DNA of 64,000 nt from an uncultured Aquimarina sp. (GTDB lineage: Bacteria > Bacteroidota > Bacteroidia > Flavobacteriales > Flavobacteriaceae). Every line of letters starts with the position of its first letter. Position 1 is the first letter of the stretch. Position numbers and translations under genes: made by a program. The DNA lies in contig CANMFM010000001.1 in the NCBI GenBank assembly GCA_947497175.1, positions 124,001 through 188,000 of the forward strand. The letters are read 5' to 3'. The notes below the pieces were generated by a model. The model had not been told where the DNA came from, made no database searches, and was given only the letters and a program-made list of their open reading frames with translations. This document shows positions 42,746-50,950 of the stretch, piece after piece.

Positions 42746-44158
42746 TTATTTCAGTGTTGTGGGGCAAACATAATCGGAGGTTTCTATACCTGATTCTTTA
42801 ATATCTTTGAAGCCCCCTGCAATATCGATAAGATTATGTATTCCTCGGCTCTTCAATATTGATGCTGCAATTACAGACCGATATCCACCAGCACAATGCA
42901 CATAAAAGGTTTTGTCGTCAGGAAATTCTGTTAAATAATCATTTAAAAAATCCAAGGGAGCGTTATATGCCTTATCCATATGTTCAGCAACAAATTCACT
43001 TTCTTTTCGCACATCAAAAACAGGAACTTCTCTTGTGGCTACAATATCTTTGAATTCTGAAGCCGAGATTGAAGTTATTGTATCATATTCTTTTCCAGCG
43101 GCTTTCCAAGACTCGAATCCACCGTCTAAATACCCTAAGGTATTATCAAACCCTACACGAGATAGGCGAGTGATTGTTTCTTCAACACGTCCTTTGGGTG
43201 CAACTAGTAAGATGGGTTGTTGTACATCAGCAATTAAAGCTCCTACCCATGGTGCAAACCCTCCATCGATTCCTATAAATATAGATCTTGGGATATGTCC
43301 TTCTATATAGTCACTTTGATGTCTTACATCCAAAACGATAGCGCCTGCTTTATTTGCCAGAGCTTCAAAATTTTCTGGAGATAAAGGTGTTGTGCCTTGT
43401 GCTATCACTTTATCGATATCCTCATATCCTTCTTTATTCATTTTTACATTAAGAGGAAAGTACAGCGGCGGCGGGAGCAATCCATCGGTAACTTCTTTTA
43501 CAAATTCTTCTTTGGTCATATCTGCACGAAGGGCATAGTTCATCTTCTTTTGATTACCCAAAGTATCAACCGTTTCTTTCATCATATTTTTACCACAAGC
43601 AGAGCCTGCACCGTGGGCAGGATATACAATAACATCATCAGCCAATGGCATGATCTTATTTCGAAGACTATCGTAAAGGGTTTCAGCAAGTTGTTCTTGT
43701 GTCATATGGGCAGCTTTCTGAGCCAGATCTGGTCGTCCTACATCTCCTAAGAATAAAGTGTCACCACTAAAAATAGCATGATCTTTTCCGTCTTTATCCC
43801 TGAGAAGATACGTTGTGCTCTCCATCGTATGCCCGGGAGTATGTAATGCTATAATTGTAATATCTCCTAGCCTAAATTCTTGATTGTCTTTTGCAATGGT
43901 AGCTTTAAAAGAGGGGTTAGCCTCTGGTCCAAATATAATATCTGCACCCGTTTCTTTTGCGAGTGTTATATGGCCACTAACAAAATCGGCATGAAAATGT
44001 GTTTCAAAAATATATTTGATTTTTGCTTCATCCTCTTTAGCTTTTTCTATATATGGTTTTACCTCTCTTAAGGGGTCTACAATTGCAACTTCACCTTGAT
44101 TTTCGATATAGTATGCTCCTTGAGCAAGACATCCTGTATAAATTTGTTCAATCTTCAT
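42746..44158 (-). CDS. Persulfide dioxygenase-rhodanese fusion (MBL fold plus two rhodanese domains)
   Basis: A 470-residue cytoplasmic protein. The ETHE1-type domain (1-250) has ETHFHADFVSGHITLA, HTPGHTMEST and FSGDTLFLGDVGRPDL, which bind iron in persulfide dioxygenases that oxidise glutathione-type persulfide to sulfite. The first rhodanese domain (about 265-360) has no cysteine in its active loop (VAPKGRVEET). The second (365-470) has VHCAGGYRSVIA with the catalytic cysteine. So one rhodanese is likely structural. It would detoxify sulfane sulfur together with the TauE exporter, and sits behind dyad B. Confidence 0.92.
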   Translation of the reverse strand: MKIEQIYTGCLAQGAYYIENQGEVAIVDPLREVKPYIEKAKEDEAKIKYIFETHFHADFVSGHITLAKETGADIIFGPEANPSFKATIAKDNQEFRLGDITIIALHTPGHTMESTTYLLRDKDGKDHAIFSGDTLFLGDVGRPDLAQKAAHMTQEQLAETLYDSLRNKIMPLADDVIVYPAHGAGSACGKNMMKETVDTLGNQKKMNYALRADMTKEEFVKEVTDGLLPPPLYFPLNVKMNKEGYEDIDKVIAQGTTPLSPENFEALANKAGAIVLDVRHQSDYIEGHIPRSIFIGIDGGFAPWVGALIADVQQPILLVAPKGRVEETITRLSRVGFDNTLGYLDGGFESWKAAGKEYDTITSISASEFKDIVATREVPVFDVRKESEFVAEHMDKAYNAPLDFLNDYLTEFPDDKTFYVHCAGGYRSVIAASILKSRGIHNLIDIAGGFKDIKESGIETSDYVCPTTLK

Positions 44159-44223
44159 TTGTTGTATTCTTTATGAATTCTCTAATTTTGGAGCGAGAAA
44201 TTTTTTATTCATTGTTTACTTGC

Positions 44224-44267
44224 CAAAAATAAGGCAATTATTTTTTCGAAACAGTAACAATTGTTAC
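44224..44267 (-). promoter_or_regulatory. GTAACA-AT-TGTTAC dyad with class II promoter, site B (persulfide dioxygenase)
   Basis: The perfect palindrome GTAACAATTGTTAC (44254-44267) is followed on the minus strand after 22 bases by a perfect -7 element TATTTTTG (44224-44231). The start codon lies 65 bases further on. Confidence 0.82.
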
Positions 44268-44277
44268 AAAGCTTGTT

Positions 44278-45075
44278 TTAAGTCAGTTCTTTAACAATTA
44301 TGAAGATCCCCATGATTAAAACAAACCATCCAAATGCCTTTTCTAACTTTTTACCTTTGATAAAGTTGGATGCATACATCCCTATAAAAATCCCGATCAC
44401 TGAAATAGTAGTAAATATTAATAGAAAGCCCCATGCTATTTCTAAATTCTCGACATCGCCAATAAATCCTATAAGGGATTTAACGGCAATAATTAATAAT
44501 GAGGTGGCAACTGCTTTTTTCATAGGTAATTTTGCCATGAGCACTAATGCCGGAATAATCAAAAATCCTCCGCCAGCACCGACGATACCGGTTAAAACAC
44601 CAACAAGAAAGCCTTCGGTTAAGATCAAAGGGTAGTTATAGGCTACCTGAGCAGCAGTTTCTATCTCTTTTTTATTGTTTCTTATCATTGAAATCGAAGC
44701 CAGTAGCATTATAATGGCAAAGAAAAGCATGATTGCTATATTTTTGGTAACCATAAATTCCTGAATAGTAAAAAGTGTATTTGGAATCGCCGGTACAAGA
44801 TATTTTCGGGTACTATATACGGCCACAAAAGCGGGTATGGCAAAAACAAAAGCAGTACGTATATCGACTAACCCTTTTGATATATTAGTAACAGTGCCTA
44901 CAAGGGCAGAAACCCCTACTACAAATAATGAATATGCTGTTGCAGTTATTGGATTGATTTGCATAAGGTAAACAAACACAGGAACAGTAAGTATTGAACC
45001 ACCGCCACCAATCAAACCAAGTACAATCCCTATGCATAACGCTCCCGAGTAGCCAAGAATTTCTGTTGTTTCCAT
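44278..45075 (-). CDS. Sulfite exporter TauE/SafE family permease
   Basis: A 265-residue membrane protein with about eight segments and the family repeats LIGGGGSILTVPVFVYLMQI near the start and GIVGAGGGFLIIPALVLMAK in the middle. TauE-type proteins export sulfite or other sulfur anions. Its neighbour would produce sulfite from persulfide, so export of that product is likely. It is transcribed on its own from dyad C, although it lies only 119 bases before the dioxygenase gene in the same direction. Confidence 0.9.
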   Translation of the reverse strand: METTEILGYSGALCIGIVLGLIGGGGSILTVPVFVYLMQINPITATAYSLFVVGVSALVGTVTNISKGLVDIRTAFVFAIPAFVAVYSTRKYLVPAIPNTLFTIQEFMVTKNIAIMLFFAIIMLLASISMIRNNKKEIETAAQVAYNYPLILTEGFLVGVLTGIVGAGGGFLIIPALVLMAKLPMKKAVATSLLIIAVKSLIGFIGDVENLEIAWGFLLIFTTISVIGIFIGMYASNFIKGKKLEKAFGWFVLIMGIFIIVKELT

Positions 45076-45090
45076 TTATTACTTTTTGTT

Positions 45091-45134
45091 CAAAAGTACC
45101 TTTGGAAAACAGCTGTTGCAGTAACATTTGTTAC
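45091..45134 (-). promoter_or_regulatory. GTAACA-TT-TGTTAC dyad with class II promoter, site C (TauE gene)
   Basis: The palindrome GTAACATTTGTTAC (45121-45134) is followed on the minus strand after 22 bases by a perfect TACTTTTG (45091-45098), 15 bases before the start codon. The dyad lies just downstream of the Crp/Fnr regulator gene. Confidence 0.82.
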
Positions 45135-45140
45135 ACAAGA

Positions 45141-45773
45141 CTAAATTTGTATCACTTCAATAGTATTCCTATTCAGTTTAACTTTACCCTTTTGTTCTAG
45201 CTTTTTGAGTAATCTAGAAATCACAACTCGTGAGGTATGAAGATCGTAGGCGATTTCCTGATGTGTATTATTGATTATAGAATCCTGGTTAACCTTAGTC
45301 TTATCTGTAAGGTATTTTAGTAACCGATCATCCATTTTTAGAAAAGCAATACTGTCTATGGTTTCGATAGCTTCAATTAATCGTTTGTGATAGCTGTCAA
45401 ACATAAAGTTTCTCCAGGATTTATATTTGGTTGTCCATTCTTCCATCTTTTCAATAGGTACCATGATGAGTTTGGCATCGGTTTCAGCAATGGCTTTAAT
45501 TTCGCTTTTATGGCTTCCCAAACAACAAGATAACGTCATTGCACAGGTATCTCCTCGTTCTAGAAAATATAGCAACAACTCATCACCATCATTATCTTCT
45601 CTTAGAATTTTTATCGCACCGCTAATAATTAAAGGCATTGATTTAATATAGCTACCCGGTTTAATTAGCTCAAAACCCTCTGGGACTTCCTTCAACGTTC
45701 CTACCTGATTAATTTCTTCTAAGAGTTCGTCTTCAAAAAGGTTTTTATAGTTACTTTTTATCTCCTGAATCAT
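45141..45773 (-). CDS. Crp/Fnr family regulator with cysteine motif
   Basis: A 210-residue regulator: cyclic-nucleotide-binding-like domain (1-120), a long dimer helix, and a winged helix with HQEIAYDLHTSRVVISRLLKKL. The recognition helix S-R-V-V-I-S-R lacks the Glu of Crp and Fnr, in line with a different DNA target. The sensor domain contains DTCAMTLSCCLGSHKSEI, three cysteines at the place where Crp binds cAMP, so a cysteine-based sensor of persulfide or redox state is plausible. It overlaps the patatin gene by 23 bases and probably regulates the three GTAACA dyads downstream. Confidence 0.86.
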   Translation of the reverse strand: MIQEIKSNYKNLFEDELLEEINQVGTLKEVPEGFELIKPGSYIKSMPLIISGAIKILREDNDGDELLLYFLERGDTCAMTLSCCLGSHKSEIKAIAETDAKLIMVPIEKMEEWTTKYKSWRNFMFDSYHKRLIEAIETIDSIAFLKMDDRLLKYLTDKTKVNQDSIINNTHQEIAYDLHTSRVVISRLLKKLEQKGKVKLNRNTIEVIQI

Positions 45774-46548
45774 ATTCTTGATTTTTTAGAAATAAGGTGA
45801 TCTGTTGTTTTGCTTCTTGATATCCCAAATCGTATACTTTTTCTATACTAGCACTATTAAAGATTCCATGATTTACTAACTGTTTGGGTTGAACAACGAT
45901 GTCACATTGTTTAAATTTTACTTCAGCGTTGGGCATTGCTCTGAGATAGTAGGCACGTTGCATCACATTATATGAATGTTTGAAATCTGTAATCTTTGGT
46001 TTTTTAATAGGCGATACATCAATACCAATTATGAAATCACATTTTTTCTTCAGTGGTTTAATCGGGAAATTATCTAAAATTCCTCCGTCAGCGTATAATT
46101 CTCCATCGATCATTACCGGAGTAAAAACACCGGGAAAAGCCGCAGATGCCAGTATAGGTTTAATAAGCTCTCCTTTGTCAAATACTTTTGTAGTTCCCTC
46201 TACCAAGTTTGTCGCTGTTATACTTAGTTTTTTAGGTAAAGCCTCAAACAAATTTTCTGGAAAAAACGTTTCGAGATCATCCTGAAACTTATCTGAATCT
46301 AAGAAACCAGCTTTCTTTCTGGTAAATCGATTAAACTTGAAAATTGAAGTCTTTTTAAAGAAATCTTTAATCTCTTCGGGAGAATATGCCCCTGCATATA
46401 ATGAGCCTACGATAGCTCCGGCACTACTACCTGAGATGTAGTCAGGAACTATATTAGCTTCTTCAAAAGCTTGTAAGGCTCCTATATGGGCAACACCTTT
46501 AAATCCCCCTCCAGACAATACTATTCCTATGCTTTTTTTTTCTTTCAT
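45751..46548 (-). CDS. Patatin-like phospholipase
   Basis: A 265-residue cytoplasmic esterase of the patatin family (RssA/NTE-like). It has the oxyanion loop LSGGGFKGVAHIGALQAFEE, the nucleophile in ISGSSAGAIVGSLYAG (G-x-S-x-G) and the catalytic aspartate in YADGGILDNFPIKPL. It would hydrolyse phospholipids or lysophospholipids. It lies between cardiolipin synthase and the Crp/Fnr regulator, so it may help lipid remodelling under the same stress. Confidence 0.9.
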   Translation of the reverse strand: MKEKKSIGIVLSGGGFKGVAHIGALQAFEEANIVPDYISGSSAGAIVGSLYAGAYSPEEIKDFFKKTSIFKFNRFTRKKAGFLDSDKFQDDLETFFPENLFEALPKKLSITATNLVEGTTKVFDKGELIKPILASAAFPGVFTPVMIDGELYADGGILDNFPIKPLKKKCDFIIGIDVSPIKKPKITDFKHSYNVMQRAYYLRAMPNAEVKFKQCDIVVQPKQLVNHGIFNSASIEKVYDLGYQEAKQQITLFLKNQEYDSGDKK

Positions 46549-46558
46549 GATATACAGG

Positions 46559-47983
46559 TCATAAGACCGGGCTAAATACCTTGGCTATACCCTCTTTTAA
46601 TTTATCATGCCATGGTCTTTTTACAAAGGTATCATACTTCAATCGAATACTTTTATTACAATCCTTTAAAAAATCATTTCTTAGGTTTTTTGCAAATTTA
46701 TCATCATAAACAACCGCATTTATTTCATAATTATGCTCAAAACTGCGAATATCCATATTTGTAGTCCCAATCGAAGAAATGGTATCATCAGCAATAATGA
46801 TCTTGCTGTGTAAGAAATTTTCTGGAAACAGATAAATATTGACTCCTGATTTTAATAAACCTTCAAAATAGGATCGTACACATTGGCGTACAATACTGCT
46901 GTCAGATTTATCCGAAAGTAGTAGACGTACATCAACCCCGCTTAATGCAGCAACTTGTAATGCTTTCAAAATTCCTTCTCCAGGAATAATATAGGGGTTG
47001 ATAATGTATACATATCGTTTTGCCTGATTGATGATTGAGAAATAAACTTGTTGTGTCGAAGAAAAATCTGAATCGGGACCACTGTGCACGATTTGAGCAT
47101 CAGAGCATCCCGCTCTTTTATGTTTTATAAAATATGTTGAACTTAAAATTTGATCATCGTTGTTAGTAGCATACCAGTCCATGGCAAATACCGCATGTAA
47201 ACTATGTACAATAGGACCTTCAAGTTTAACGTGTCTGTCGTGCCAAATGCCTAAATAAGGATCGCCTTTGATATACTTATCTGAAATATTAATGCCCCCG
47301 GTAAAGGCAACTTGGTTGTCGATAACAATAATTTTCCGATGATTTCTATAGTTAATCGAGGATAAGAATTTCCCGAATTGTATCGGTAAAAAACTATATA
47401 CCTCACATCCGGCATTTCTTAATTGCCGAATATATTTTTTGCTTAAAGAGAAACTTCCGATGCCATCATATAAAATACGTATCGATACTCCTTTTTTACT
47501 TTTGGATTCAAAAAGTTGAAAGAGTCGATTTGCTAATTCACCATTTTCGAAAATATAATACTGTAAATGAATGAATTTTTCAGCCTTTTCCAGAGCAGAA
47601 AATATGGCGTTAAAAGTAGCCTCACCATCTTTAAGCAATGTAACGCTATTGTTAGAACTTGCAGCAAAGCCACTATTTTTTGATATTAAATGTACTACCC
47701 TGTAATGTTCCTGGTCCTCTGAAACCGACATGGGGTCATAGCTTTCTTCAACATGTTTTAGGTATGCTGTGACTTTTTGATTTTTTTGTTCAAAAAGCTT
47801 ATTCTTTCTACGATTTCTTCCCAGAGAAAGATACAATAACATTCCACCAACGGGGATGGTAAAAACAGCAAGCATCCATGCTAATGTTTTGGTTGGATGA
47901 ATCCCGTTTAAGAGTAATTTGATAATAATGAAAATTCCGATCAGGATATATACAATAAGAAGAATAGTAAATATCATGAGCAT
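46559..47983 (-). CDS. cls: Cardiolipin synthase (phospholipase D family)
   Basis: A 474-residue inner-membrane enzyme that joins two phosphatidylglycerols to cardiolipin. Two N-terminal membrane segments (IFTILLIVYILIGIFIIIKL and LAWMLAVFTIPVGGMLLYL) are followed by two HKD motifs, NHRKIIVIDNQVAFTGG and LHSKIIIADDTISSIGTTN. The length and motif spacing are those of ClsA-type enzymes. The start may be ATG 47983 or 47977. It follows a usp gene by 19 bases and precedes patatin by 10. Confidence 0.93.
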   Translation of the reverse strand: MLMIFTILLIVYILIGIFIIIKLLLNGIHPTKTLAWMLAVFTIPVGGMLLYLSLGRNRRKNKLFEQKNQKVTAYLKHVEESYDPMSVSEDQEHYRVVHLISKNSGFAASSNNSVTLLKDGEATFNAIFSALEKAEKFIHLQYYIFENGELANRLFQLFESKSKKGVSIRILYDGIGSFSLSKKYIRQLRNAGCEVYSFLPIQFGKFLSSINYRNHRKIIVIDNQVAFTGGINISDKYIKGDPYLGIWHDRHVKLEGPIVHSLHAVFAMDWYATNNDDQILSSTYFIKHKRAGCSDAQIVHSGPDSDFSSTQQVYFSIINQAKRYVYIINPYIIPGEGILKALQVAALSGVDVRLLLSDKSDSSIVRQCVRSYFEGLLKSGVNIYLFPENFLHSKIIIADDTISSIGTTNMDIRSFEHNYEINAVVYDDKFAKNLRNDFLKDCNKSIRLKYDTFVKRPWHDKLKEGIAKVFSPVL

Positions 47984-48002
47984 TGATGGATTTTACAGAG
48001 CA

Positions 48003-48839
48003 TTAGCTATGCATAATTAATAAAGGTACTCGAGTGCCGTAACTAATTTTTGAAGTTTCGGAACCTTTAAGAAATCGTTCTATAAAGGTTTCTCTTTTAA
48101 TAAACATTGCGGTTAGATCAACATTCATGACTTGAACAAAACTATCAATGGCTAGTGCTGTGGGTACGTTAATTATAGAATGAAAAGTATGATTGATTCC
48201 CTTAAAAAATTCCTTCATATGTTTTTTGTCGTCAAATTCGGCTATTGTAACCGTTTCATCTTCTTTAATCTTAAGTATGCGTAATGAAGACCTATGTTTT
48301 GCAAGGGTATCCATTAGGGGCTCGATACCTTTTGTAGTAAAACGATCTCTGTAATCAATGGCCAATAGAACGGTTTTTAGATTTTGATAGACATATCCTT
48401 GAGGGATTGCCAGTACTGGACAATCTATTTTCCGAATAACATTGAGTGTATTGCTTCCAAATACTACTTCTGAAGCACCGGTAGCACCATTAGTTCCCAT
48501 AACAATGAGATCAATATTTTTTGATATAATCGCTTGTCGTATCGCATCTATAAAAACATCATAATCGGTTATTGTATGATAGGAGTAGTTTTGATCAGGA
48601 TATTTCGATTTTAGATCTTCGATAACGATAGTAAGCTTTTGTTTTGCTTCACTAATCACCGATTCATGGATCGATGTATTCGCCGAAGCCACCATGAGAT
48701 CATCTGTAGTATAACCAGATGTTTTCTGAACGTTAAACAGATAAAACGTGCAGAGCTCGTTCTTGAAAAATTGCATAGCAAAGTATATAGCATTCTTCGA
48801 ATTATCTGAAAAATCAGTGGGAAGCAGAATATTTTTCAT
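48003..48839 (-). CDS. Universal stress protein (first gene of cls-patatin-crp operon)
   Basis: A 278-residue tandem Usp protein. Domain 1 starts ILLPTDFSDNSKNAIYFAMQ and has GTNGATGASEVVFGSNTLNV. Domain 2 (TVLLAIDYRDRFTTKGIEPL) is degenerate and ends with RETFIERFLKGSETSKIS, a variant of the K-H-S-F-x-E motif. An Fnr-like dyad with promoter lies upstream, so the operon usp-cls-patatin-crp should respond like the 34-39 kb array on the other strand. Confidence 0.88.
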   Translation of the reverse strand: MKNILLPTDFSDNSKNAIYFAMQFFKNELCTFYLFNVQKTSGYTTDDLMVASANTSIHESVISEAKQKLTIVIEDLKSKYPDQNYSYHTITDYDVFIDAIRQAIISKNIDLIVMGTNGATGASEVVFGSNTLNVIRKIDCPVLAIPQGYVYQNLKTVLLAIDYRDRFTTKGIEPLMDTLAKHRSSLRILKIKEDETVTIAEFDDKKHMKEFFKGINHTFHSIINVPTALAIDSFVQVMNVDLTAMFIKRETFIERFLKGSETSKISYGTRVPLLIMHS

Positions 48840-48858
48840 TGTAAATGTTTTATAGTCT

Positions 48859-48902
48859 TAAAAGTAGCCCGGATTCAATCAGATTACAATGATATTTATC
48901 AT
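48859..48902 (-). promoter_or_regulatory. Fnr-like dyad with class II promoter, site 13 (usp-cls-patatin-crp)
   Basis: On the minus strand ATGATAAATATCAT (48889-48902) is followed after 22 bases by TACTTTTA (48859-48866), 19 bases before the usp start codon at 48839. Confidence 0.8.
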
Positions 48903-48998
48903 ACACTCAAAAGCGGCCTTTCTTCATCTTACATTAAGATCAGCGAGAAAAGGTCTCAAAAGTGTAACATAACGAGATAAGAGAACGTCTTATTGAAC

Positions 48999-49982
48999 AT
49001 GAGGAAGCTTATATCATGTATAGTTTTGTGTCTAATTTGTACTGCTACCGCTATAGCAAATGATAATGTGCCTTCAATTTTCTCATCAGATAGCAGTATT
49101 ATATTTCCAAAAGCAGAAATCCTTAATGAATACACAGCGAGAATTCCTTTTAAACTTGTCGATCATTTAATTGTTGTCGAAGCAGAACTTCATAACAAAA
49201 AAGGAAGTTTTATAATTGATACGGGATCAAAAACATTGATGTTAAACGAAGTGCATTTTCCGAAAAGAGATCATTTTTTTACGAAAAGAAAGCACACATC
49301 AGGTGTTTTGGCCGTTATGGATGATACATTTGAGCAAAATGTAAAAGAATTTATACTTCAAAATTTTAATCTAAAAAATCAAATTTCAGATATAGTCGAT
49401 TTATCCCATATCGAAAAAGCAAAAAAAATGCATTTATTGGGAATTATAGGATATAGTATTTTAAGAGATTATGAAGTGTTTATCGATATGCACCTAAATC
49501 AAATTACGCTTACCAAGGTAGATTCATTGGGGGTTAGATTAGATCAGAATGTTTATGCTGAAGAAATTAGTGACAGTATTAATTTTAAACTCAAAGCCCA
49601 TACAATAGTTATTGAAGGTTATATTGGAGACCAACACGTAAAATTTGGTTTGGATACTGCTGCTGAGTTTAATCAAATAAATAAGAAACTAAGAAAAAAA
49701 ACACTCAAATATTTTTATCCTAAAAAGCGGTTAGTATTGTTAGGGGCAAGTAATAACAAAATTGAAGTTATGGCAGGAAAATTGTACCGTGTTAAACTAA
49801 GTGAAACAGTTTATTTTGGCCCTATGAATACATTATTGACCAATTTAAATAAGATGAATGAAGCTTTTGGAACTGATTTGGATGGCGTCTTAGGATACGA
49901 ATTTTTTCAACAAAAAAGAACGATTATCAATTATCAAAAAGAAAAGCTTTACTTTGTAGATTACCCAATATTACGAAATTGA
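48999..49982 (+). CDS. Secreted retropepsin-like aspartyl protease fold protein
   Basis: A 327-residue protein with a signal peptide (LISCIVLCLICTATAIA). It contains two aspartyl-protease-like units: GSFIIDTGSKTLMLNEVHF with a canonical D-T-G, and KFGLDTAAEFNQINKKL with D-T-A. Single-chain retropepsin-like proteins of this kind are frequent in Bacteroidetes; whether they cleave proteins is mostly unknown. The start is ATG 48999. It overlaps the next gene by four bases, so the two are co-translated and possibly act together at the cell surface. Confidence 0.72.
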   Translation: MRKLISCIVLCLICTATAIANDNVPSIFSSDSSIIFPKAEILNEYTARIPFKLVDHLIVVEAELHNKKGSFIIDTGSKTLMLNEVHFPKRDHFFTKRKHTSGVLAVMDDTFEQNVKEFILQNFNLKNQISDIVDLSHIEKAKKMHLLGIIGYSILRDYEVFIDMHLNQITLTKVDSLGVRLDQNVYAEEISDSINFKLKAHTIVIEGYIGDQHVKFGLDTAAEFNQINKKLRKKTLKYFYPKKRLVLLGASNNKIEVMAGKLYRVKLSETVYFGPMNTLLTNLNKMNEAFGTDLDGVLGYEFFQQKRTIINYQKEKLYFVDYPILRN

Positions 49983-50944
49983 GTAGAATAATACGATATA
50001 GCTTTCTTTTTATACTTGCATTTGCAAGCCCCTACTCGTATGCCCAAACCGAGCTGTTTAAGGGATATAGAATTGAGGGTGATGAACTGGTTTTTTCTTT
50101 CGATAGAAGAGATTATAAAATTGCTACAGCTGATACATTTAGCAATATATATGATTTTGAAGACTTGGATATCAAAGGAGTTGTTGTTGCCGGAGAGTTT
50201 AACAATTGGTCAAAAAATGACTGGAATATGACCAAAATTGATGAGAATCGATATGAACTGAGAAAAAAACTAAGCGAATTTACCGATGAGTTTTCTTGGG
50301 AATTTAAATTTGTTATCAATAATGTCTATTGGGCAGAACCTGCCAAAGAGTATAGTAATGCCGTTCGGGCTTTTAAAGATAGGTATGAATTACCAGCCTA
50401 CAATCTAAAAATGTATACAGCATATCCCGATAAAGAAGGGAATATTACTTTTTCACTTAATGGCTTTCCTGACGCAAAAAAGGTGGTGCTTAGCGGTAGT
50501 TTTAATAAGTGGGATGAAGATCTTTTTAGAATGAAAAAGAGTAAAGATTGTTGGGCAATAACACTAAAGATAAGACCTGGAGAATACGAATATAAATTTA
50601 TTGTCGACGGAGATTGGATAGAAGACCCGGATAACCCCTTAAAAAGGAGAAATGAGTTTAACGAGTATAACTCCTTTATTAATATTAAAGCTCCTAAAGT
50701 ATTTATGCTCAATGGTTATCTGGATGCGCAAGAAGTTATTCTAACCGGATCATTTAATAATTGGTCAGAGAATGAGTTTAAAATGGCCAAGACCAAAAGT
50801 GGATGGGTAGCCACCCTAATGCTTTCCGGAGGGAAGTATCATTATAAGTATATCGTAGATAACAAATGGATATTGGATCCCGATAATGCTGTAAAAGAGT
50901 ACGATGGCAAAGGAAATGTGAATTCAGTTTGTATTGTGAAATAG
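49979..50944 (+). CDS. Secreted protein with three glycogen-binding (CBM48/AMPK-type) domains
   Basis: A 321-residue protein beginning at TTG 49979, which overlaps the previous stop. After a signal peptide (FLFILAFASPYSYAQ) come three similar domains: VVVAGEFNNWSKNDWNMTKI, VVLSGSFNKWDEDLFRMKKS and VILTGSFNNWSENEFKMAKT. The second and third continue with P/S-G-x-Y-x-Y-K-(F/Y)-I-V-D and WI-(E/L)-DPDN. This is the glycogen-binding module of AMPK-beta and isoamylases. There is no catalytic domain, so it likely binds alpha-glucans outside the cytoplasm. Three modules without an enzyme are unusual. Confidence 0.82.
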   Translation: MSRIIRYSFLFILAFASPYSYAQTELFKGYRIEGDELVFSFDRRDYKIATADTFSNIYDFEDLDIKGVVVAGEFNNWSKNDWNMTKIDENRYELRKKLSEFTDEFSWEFKFVINNVYWAEPAKEYSNAVRAFKDRYELPAYNLKMYTAYPDKEGNITFSLNGFPDAKKVVLSGSFNKWDEDLFRMKKSKDCWAITLKIRPGEYEYKFIVDGDWIEDPDNPLKRRNEFNEYNSFINIKAPKVFMLNGYLDAQEVILTGSFNNWSENEFKMAKTKSGWVATLMLSGGKYHYKYIVDNKWILDPDNAVKEYDGKGNVNSVCIVK

Positions 50945-50950
50945 TACAAT

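Noticed and set aside
45141-45773. The cysteine-type Crp/Fnr protein as an Fe-S cluster regulator like Fnr
   Set aside because: Fnr has its cluster cysteines at the N-terminus and one in the middle; here three cysteines are clustered in one short segment and the N-terminus has none, so a 4Fe-4S cluster of the Fnr kind is unlikely.
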